Shown here piece after piece: positions 8,701 to 11,125 of a stretch of 11,125 nucleotides of DNA; the stretch's first letter is position 1; the number at the start of each line of letters is the position of its first letter. This DNA comes from Candidatus Poseidoniales archaeon. GTDB taxonomy: Archaea; Thermoplasmatota; Poseidoniia; Poseidoniales; Poseidoniaceae. The stretch covers positions 1 through 11,125 of the forward strand of contig JAAXIR010000138.1 of the NCBI GenBank assembly GCA_012270265.1, in the 5' to 3' direction. The translations under genes and the position numbers were made by a program. The notes beneath the pieces were generated by a model, which saw nothing but the letters and a program-made list of their open reading frames with translations, did not search any database and was not told the DNA's origin.

Positions 8701-9392
8701 AGACTTCGATATGAGTTGGCATTTGCAGTCCCTAGTGCTGTGACCATTGGCGCAGTGCTTGTACCGATCGGGCCCATGTAGGTGACGACGCGCTGATTGG
8801 AAATGTCGTTCAAGAGATCGAGAATTACGACGTCATCGTTGCCGTCTTGGTTGATGTCACCAACGGCGAGATCCCATGCCCAAAAGTGCGTGAATCGCTG
8901 ACCGATGGTGAACGAGTCGCTGTTGCATCCATCGTTCTCGAGAATGGTCAGGTTTCCTGGTTCACCAGCTGGTGCGCCATTGTCGTCTGTCTTGAATGGG
9001 TTGTTCCTCTGGAAGATGGCGATATCTGGAGCGCTGTCACCGTTGAACTCTCCGACTTCAAGGAACTGGACGTTCGAGAACTCATCCCACTCTGCGTTAC
9101 GAGAGGTGTTCTTGGAGACCCAAACGTCGTAACGCTCGGTGAAGTCTCCGGTACCATCGTTCAGGAGAATCGTAATGGTGTGTGTACCGTCGGTAGCAAC
9201 GGCCATATCGTTGTGGCCATCACAGTTGAAATCGGCAATACCGATGTCAATTGGGTCACGGTTGGTGGTATAATTTCGTGCAGCAGATGCGCTTGCGTTG
9301 GTTGCAAAGGCAGCCGTTGTCGATAGAACCATTATGAGTACAAGGAATACGCTTCGAAGTTTTGCCCCGATTTTGTTTGTCTCTGTTTGCAT
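2733..9392 (-). CDS. Giant secreted, membrane-anchored multidomain surface protein (FG-GAP propeller, jelly-roll-like, GATase-like, PKD-like, TM, QGY tail)
   Basis: ATG 9392 gives 2219 residues; a GTG three codons upstream (9401) is in frame but less likely. Numbers below count from that GTG. Residues 1-~40 form a signal peptide (KLRSVFLVLIMVLSTTAAFA). Seven FG-GAP-like blades span ~45-480: six at ~53, 116, 180, 316, 368 and 436, several with Ca-binding loops such as DFNCDG, DINQDG, DMDNDG and DINGDG, plus a degenerate one at ~233-260. CARDB-like strands and a jelly-roll/MAM-like module follow (~545-809, FSHDFDTP to IDNITVYKQN), then a second one (~938-1184, ESFEGG to FNNITLQEF) containing an EF-hand-like loop DDNGDGFTNSSE (~1074). 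Residues ~1380-1632 resemble a glutamine-amidotransferase/ThuA-like fold (YDKILLPWQ, FMSAGGTV, HPIMDDV). A PKD-like domain lies at ~1805-1905 (FDASESFDADA). One TM helix (2092-2113) precedes a 109-residue cytoplasmic tail with two QGY repeats. More than twenty cysteines, many closely spaced, all lie outside the membrane. This architecture suggests Ca-dependent binding of surfaces, glycans or proteins; the ligand is unknown. It is uninterrupted, with a possible promoter of its own at ~9426. Confidence 0.9.
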   Translation of the reverse strand: MQTETNKIGAKLRSVFLVLIMVLSTTAAFATNASASAARNYTTNRDPIDIGIADFNCDGHNDMAVATDGTHTITILLNDGTGDFTERYDVWVSKNTSRNAEWDEFSNVQFLEVGEFNGDSAPDIAIFQRNNPFKTDDNGAPAGEPGNLTILENDGCNSDSFTIGQRFTHFWAWDLAVGDINQDGNDDVVILDLLNDISNQRVVTYMGPIGTSTAPMVTALGTANANSYRSLEIGDWGESQQGLTGQCYDEDIWLLRSEGVDYATGQTTNPGNDDNVTVIEFNCQTNLFPATYTFSTSTQAGSHVVNMANTFGALDIGDMDNDGTIDTIAMTQGNLENITFSTSSAVGTWSNPALAYFGPYISYDVTVADINGDGEPDFVNPTVAYQQNTSDSAGGSTSSFWLNFPTTVQVTLSDGAGGHVTPLSYEAGRRPNIAVVGQLAGASTSAPDIVVGHTSYNFGNWVDNLGWDAQYDYLTVVEMDSKDIAVTGIEINPVDRFFGIVGEGNRDINVTITNTGMDTLTQNANLDVVLQVVDEANSSNTTVFSHDFDTPADATGCGGGCTWAFNEYVDQSSNWILETNHSVGGSDGNNAPNVSANYQNPTDFMWAGEYKTNSSGDEWSGYGRHWDDALTLEDVDLTGSDRAFLSVELFRHLGYGALGSVDATTGQWLIGDLWDDVAMIEVGSAETGWSTIACPTSAQVAGECLSGSSIWGGYDNDRAFKINGYGGVAEGRYYYGVFSSGTYYGWSNFTQEGVGEFDLSPWAGETVDIRFRLRSGFEGSIADDNESLWSGRDGYAIDNITVYKQNTAYFPNPQTLQQPLTLTNLGPGEEETASISANLLNDTIYRISATLSNHAWDEQSVNDEIIGYIQPFNLYDPAVEGIDYFNPGGLYAEGMFDIDVVTNNWGNTMVDYDIKATVFSATPSDVLCSAPAVICKESFEGGANGYVYSDDGNPQGAIYNEATCNDVIFNNNAYWFGHPCDTATQGYGDLWENETLPSTGCELTLLSGDFGSLNVEYYADTFYGIDVDGTSIVDVNDYASINVDFTKGSDTYSGVLLGQWNDYDEDGTCRNDDNGDGFTNSSESINQAEISFIGDSASTDGSAGNYNVFFNTDDLVSSRSIDLTHLYVLNNTAADSLQWFRECISLAGSTVDINFEFQSDGDGRNGINDGFKGVAFNNITLQEFTFYEDASYTVSRTNVDAEDVATTTVANHEFFSGVYMIRAETIFDNTTAGVPWFGDDEMSNSNNIEQVIFNVESVDITLGKPSTLACLDDGVYACVLPIDGSLTHNWDLKATNGVLAGDYMFYMTVFDETDGTQVYQASSAPTTTTLASNERIDLTFPAYNGWMDGHTYNISFHAELANGNPSGNVRYFHATFADQIDVAILGDSTARTSTIKQDLQLLGMYYTQFGINDWTTYLDSGWMTHYDKILLPWQEDIAAKDVESGGRGYYQKLGSTANRQTLESFMSAGGTVQAHLGPQGSQIYGLDVGLNGRLPFGMDVQSRNTPETKILYTGLDIADPFHPIMDDVSTTAFQGFEGDGTVATAVLNTNSVSTQNVPGVCNGYMEDGGFFQSLLRTSANSKDVIMGTCSYYQGGMIVSTIDVSTYSSRADSTTFPLLGNMLSYSVTPYPEGFGAMGQDLGLTIDGEMPGIDPSTGGYATHYMKSDATVNFGYTTATSATLTADWILDGPTDWMGQTMASGTDHISEASPSATFCKTDLSSATGCLQGATWTVTLLLHDEAGHARIITVDVETNDVLADAFAPEANMSIDMRDEYADNIEYIRTKTVTGTEWDVNRVLLSEAGELVVHFDASESFDADAIDGTNGIVTYEWKVFFDAPYGDTSFNLEGHTFEESAASNGLFSYKFQNVTVDDSGTAESQIRMELRVYDASGKFSDKFRMYFVVVPEGYGDEIPVVQYNDFENTSVGVSESTYTITGTILSGSETGEVYVEAAFSREDFSASAIEKYNLITDSKFDRSDALADEDTFELTLNIDEFYSNTSEVIEIWVRVYEGDDERWSDDLTKMVLINLKQCRGVLANESALAAGGEFASNSTTSECDWIGEWEYDPETGTWSEPSTDNQGGEDTEESSLMLIIGIIATVLVLLLVSAFFRSGLRGSKVDNLSAAAAGYGQEMDMTEQYVQQLIAQGYPEETARAYAAQYVGQSAAAAAPAAAAPAAASNDLYTQYYNQYFQQFVAQGYDEATAAQYAQQYAAQAQQQQ
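2751..2828 (-). repeat. QGY tail repeat, copy 2 (protein level)
   Basis: This encodes residues 2192-2217 of the surface protein: 26 residues containing QYFQQFVAQGYDEATAAQY. It matches copy 1 at 16 of 26 positions, with conserved Gln, Tyr, Ala and the central AQGY-x-E-x-TA core. It is predicted to lie in the cytoplasm and is followed by a run of glutamines at the C-terminus. Confidence 0.8.
2856..2903 (-). repeat. Ala/Pro-rich linker between the two QGY repeats
   Basis: This low-complexity stretch encodes residues 2167-2182 (SAAAAAPAAAAPAAAS). It uses mixed GCN codons with repeated CTGCAG/GCTGC DNA words. It probably acts as a flexible spacer; the copy number of such DNA could vary between strains. 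Confidence 0.75.
2904..2981 (-). repeat. QGY tail repeat, copy 1 (protein level)
   Basis: This encodes residues 2141-2166: 26 residues containing QYVQQLIAQGYPEETARAY. The pattern of hydrophobic residues around a G-Y turn, then an amphipathic Ala-rich helix, looks like a helix-turn-helix unit. It is faintly reminiscent of the first two helices of UBA-like domains, but it is too short to assign. Confidence 0.8.
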
Positions 9393-9425
9393 CAATATCA
9401 CTCAACTTAGCCAACCATACTTCCA

Positions 9426-9431
9426 CTATAA
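9426..9431 (-). promoter_or_regulatory. Possible archaeal TATA-like box for the giant surface-protein gene
   Basis: Read on the - strand, AAAGGGGTTATAGTGG contains TTATAG centred about 36 bases before the ATG at 9392. With archaeal TATA-to-start spacing of about 25-27 bases, the transcript would begin roughly 10 bases before the ATG, giving a very short leader. Only a weak Shine-Dalgarno-like GAGTGA is present. The match to a strong TATA box is poor. Confidence 0.3.
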
Positions 9432-9460
9432 CCCCTTTGATGCTACGCTTCGCCTCACGC

Positions 9461-9491
9461 GGGGCAAATGTGCGTTCTTGCGCCCCATTTG
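9461..9491 (-). other. Two interlocking inverted repeats in the spacer downstream of the 212-residue protein gene
   Basis: GGGGC (9461-9465) can pair with GCCCC (9482-9486), and CAAATG (9465-9470) with CATTTG (9486-9491). The two stems share their end bases and cross, so only one forms at a time unless a pseudoknot folds. They begin 4 bases after the TGA of the upstream gene (9496-9498). They could mark the transcript end or stabilise it; no clear U-run follows. Confidence 0.35.
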
Positions 9492-9495
9492 TAAC

Positions 9496-10134
9496 TCAGC
9501 CAAGCCATCTTGGCGAGGGGCCCCAACCTGTGGCATCGCCACCGTGAATTTTGACAAGTTTTCCGGCTGCAAACAGAGATTCCAACCAAACGCTGAGCTC
9601 GACGCCCGTTCGACCACCCAATTTTGCACTTGCAACTTCTTCGATTGTTTCCGTTGCTAAGGCGGTTCGCCCACCTTCTCGAACGATGAGCCGCATCAAT
9701 TCCTTCAACCATGCTTCAGCCATAGGGTCGACACTCATCTCGCCTTGAATTGGACGAGGTTCGTCAAGTTCCGCAAAAGCATCCATCAGCTCAAACACAT
9801 CGTTAGCACTCGGGGGTTCAAGGCCAATCTTCTCGATTTCGAGATCGACATTGAGCGCTCCAATCGGACGACGTACAACGGGAATACGGCTTGGATCTGG
9901 TTCAGGCCCCATGTCGCTCGGTGGAAGAAGCGCATCATCATCCTCGGAATTATCATCCGTTTGTGATGGCGAATCTTGGAGTGGTGACTGGACGCCGATT
10001 GGCAGCATCACGCCGACCTCAGAAAGGCCAAGTTCCTCGACGATGCTTTCGACCCATGCCCTTTTGCCTTCGATGGTGACGTTCACATCGGTTTCATCTG
10101 AGCGAAACGTAAACCGAACGTCACCCGATGCCAT
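9496..10134 (-). CDS. Conserved-looking protein of unknown function, two folded ends joined by an acidic linker
   Basis: I do not recognise this 212-residue protein. The frame is open as far as 10290, but ATG 10134 is chosen as the start because AAAAGGAG sits 8 bases upstream; the ATG at 10158 lies one base after the aconitase stop and has no ribosome binding site. Residues ~1-46 alternate strand-helix (VRFTFRSDETDVNVTIEG, then AWVESIVEELGLSEVG), a small alpha/beta unit. Residues ~47-80 are an acidic, Ser/Pro-rich linker (DDNSEDDDALLPPSD). Residues ~110-212 are helical and end with a Gly/Trp/Pro-rich segment (GWGPSPRWLG), compatible with a winged-helix-like fold but without a diagnostic motif. 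There is no signal peptide or TM segment, so it is cytoplasmic. It follows aconitase by 25 bases on the same strand, so co-transcription is likely. Whether it serves aconitase or another process is not shown by the sequence. Confidence 0.8.
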   Translation of the reverse strand: MASGDVRFTFRSDETDVNVTIEGKRAWVESIVEELGLSEVGVMLPIGVQSPLQDSPSQTDDNSEDDDALLPPSDMGPEPDPSRIPVVRRPIGALNVDLEIEKIGLEPPSANDVFELMDAFAELDEPRPIQGEMSVDPMAEAWLKELMRLIVREGGRTALATETIEEVASAKLGGRTGVELSVWLESLFAAGKLVKIHGGDATGWGPSPRWLG

Positions 10135-10142
10135 GGTTGCAA

Positions 10143-10150
10143 CTCCTTTT
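10143..10150 (-). promoter_or_regulatory. Shine-Dalgarno deciding the start of the 212-residue protein
   Basis: AAAAGGAG on the - strand lies 8 bases before ATG 10134, inside the 25-base gap after the aconitase stop codon. It rules against the longer in-frame starts, which would overlap aconitase. Confidence 0.65.
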
Positions 10151-10159
10151 GCTTCCATT

Positions 10160-10855
10160 TCAAGATGTCGATTCTGAGGTCGCAGCAAGTTGTCGAAGGA
10201 CCGTGTGGAGAATTCCACCGTTGCGATAATATTCGACTTCAACAGGTGTGTCGAGACGCACAGCAACCGTGAATTCCTTACTTGTTCCATCGGAATGTGT
10301 TGCTGTTACCACAAGGTCTTGCAATGGCTGGACATCGTCAGAAACGGGGATGGTGAACGACTCCGTTCCATCGAGGCCAAGAGATTCATGGGAATCGCCT
10401 TCCTTGAACGTCAATGGAAGGACACCCATTCCAACCAAGTTTGAACGGTGAATTCTCTCAAAGGACGTAGCAATAACCGCCTTGACGCCAAGAAGATAGG
10501 TGCCTTTTGCAGCCCAGTCACGGGATGAACCCGTTCCGTACTGAGAACCAGCGAGGACAACCATCGGTCCATCGTTGTTCATAGCAGCATCGAACACTGA
10601 GGATACTTCCCCGGTCGTATGGTCAAGAGCGTAGCCACCTTCCGTTCCAGGTGCGAGTTGGTTGCGAATTCGCACGTTGGCAAAGGTTCCGCGCATCATG
10701 ATTTCGTGATTGCCACGTCGACTGCCAAACGAATTGAAGTCGCCTTTCTCGACTCCTCGTTCGACCAACCATGTTCCAGCAGGTCCATCCGCTGGGAACG
10801 AACCAGCAGGTGAAATGTGATCTGTTGTAATCGAGTCGCCAAGCTTCAACAACAC
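10160..10855 (-). CDS. acnA: Aconitate hydratase, C-terminal swivel domain (downstream piece after an in-frame stop)
   Basis: This is the C-terminal 231 residues of an AcnA/IRP1-type aconitase, which isomerises citrate to isocitrate in the TCA cycle. Diagnostic motifs are clear: GDSITTDHISPAGSF near the start; FNSFGSRRGNHEIMMRGTF with the substrate-binding arginine region; YGTGSSRDWAAKG, holding the active-site serine loop of domain 4; and FERIHRSNLVGMGVLPL. It ends with YYRNGGILHTVLRQL as in the family. The upstream part of the gene is in the same frame but is separated by a TAA at 10874-10876. The listed start, GTG 10855, is merely the first usable start after that stop. No Shine-Dalgarno precedes it, so independent translation is doubtful. 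The six codons between the stop and GTG (PINDAK) still read as aconitase, so this looks like one gene interrupted by a single-base change. The symbol names the family. Confidence 0.85.
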   Translation of the reverse strand: MLLKLGDSITTDHISPAGSFPADGPAGTWLVERGVEKGDFNSFGSRRGNHEIMMRGTFANVRIRNQLAPGTEGGYALDHTTGEVSSVFDAAMNNDGPMVVLAGSQYGTGSSRDWAAKGTYLLGVKAVIATSFERIHRSNLVGMGVLPLTFKEGDSHESLGLDGTESFTIPVSDDVQPLQDLVVTATHSDGTSKEFTVAVRLDTPVEVEYYRNGGILHTVLRQLAATSESTS

Positions 10856-10873
10856 CTTTGCATCGTTGATCGG

Positions 10874-11125
10874 TTAGATAGGGTCTGCTTCAGCAGAGAG
10901 GTTCTGGTAGAAGTTTGGCAATCGAATGTAGGTCGATGCTTCGTCCCACGGATACAACGGACTCGGTTCAGATGGGATGGAATCCCATCGTGGCTCGTTC
11001 ATGGCATCAGCGTAGCGTTGCTTGAACATCTCTGGTGTAATGGCTGAGCGTGCTTCAACAATGTCGACCGTCGATGGCCAAACGTCGGAGAGCATCACGG
11101 GCGAACCCTCCGTTGCTGTACCGAT
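10874..11125 (-). CDS. acnA: Aconitate hydratase, upstream piece (5' end outside window, ends at a premature TAA)
   Basis: The frame is open to the window edge and encodes the segment just before the swivel domain of AcnA-type aconitase: IGTATEGSPVMLSDVWPS (family pattern G-x-PV-x-L-x-D-I/V-WPS), then ITPEMFKQRY and DEASTYIRLPNFYQNL. It stops at TAA after ADPI, where related proteins continue through a short linker into ARVLxxLGDSxTTDHISPAG. The iron-sulfur cysteines and most of the catalytic core would lie beyond the window. If the TAA is real, the product would lack the domain-4 serine and arginine loops and should be inactive alone. The alternatives are a sequencing error, a strain-specific nonsense mutation, or a true two-subunit enzyme. 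Confidence 0.85.
   Translation of the reverse strand: MGTATEGSPVMLSDVWPSTVDIVEARSAITPEMFKQRYADAMNEPRWDSIPSEPSPLYPWDEASTYIRLPNFYQNLSAEADPI

Noticed and set aside
10135..10290. N-terminal extension of the 212-residue protein to 10290
   Set aside because: It would overlap the aconitase coding end by about 130 bases and bypass the strong AAAAGGAG site before ATG 10134.

Overview
The window looks like archaeal chromosomal DNA, most likely from a marine planktonic euryarchaeon of the Marine Group II / Poseidoniales type. This is an inference, not proof. It rests on four things: (i) an S-adenosylhomocysteine hydrolase of the shorter archaeal/Thermotoga-like type; (ii) a giant secreted, membrane-anchored protein with FG-GAP repeats, a PKD-like module and a Gln/Tyr/Ala-rich cytoplasmic tail; (iii) tight gene packing; (iv) a TATA-like element with a short leader in front of the giant gene. 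Other marine archaea are possible. No rRNA, tRNA, CRISPR array, insertion sequence or phage gene was seen.

Layout. On the + strand, positions 53-343 hold the C-terminal end of an Arg/Gly-rich protein whose upstream part is cut or damaged. It is followed, with a Shine-Dalgarno sequence overlapping the stop codon, by a 345-residue TPR protein with a membrane hairpin (355-1392). All other genes are on the - strand. In order of transcription these are: the 3' third of an aconitase gene interrupted by an in-frame TAA (11125-10160); a 212-residue unrecognised protein (10134-9496), probably co-transcribed with it; a 2219-residue surface protein (9392-2733); and S-adenosylhomocysteine hydrolase (2672-1398). 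The hydrolase gene converges on the TPR gene with five bases between the stop codons.

The genes do not form one obvious pathway. Aconitase (TCA cycle) and S-adenosylhomocysteine hydrolase (methyl cycle) are housekeeping enzymes flanking a very large cell-surface gene that fills about 60% of the window. The surface protein has a signal peptide, a seven-blade FG-GAP propeller, two jelly-roll-like modules with CARDB-like segments, an EF-hand-like loop, a glutamine-amidotransferase-like domain without a visible nucleophile, a PKD-like domain and one transmembrane helix. Inside the cell it ends in a tail with two copies of a 26-residue QGY repeat. This protein and the interrupted aconitase are the two items most worth a second look.
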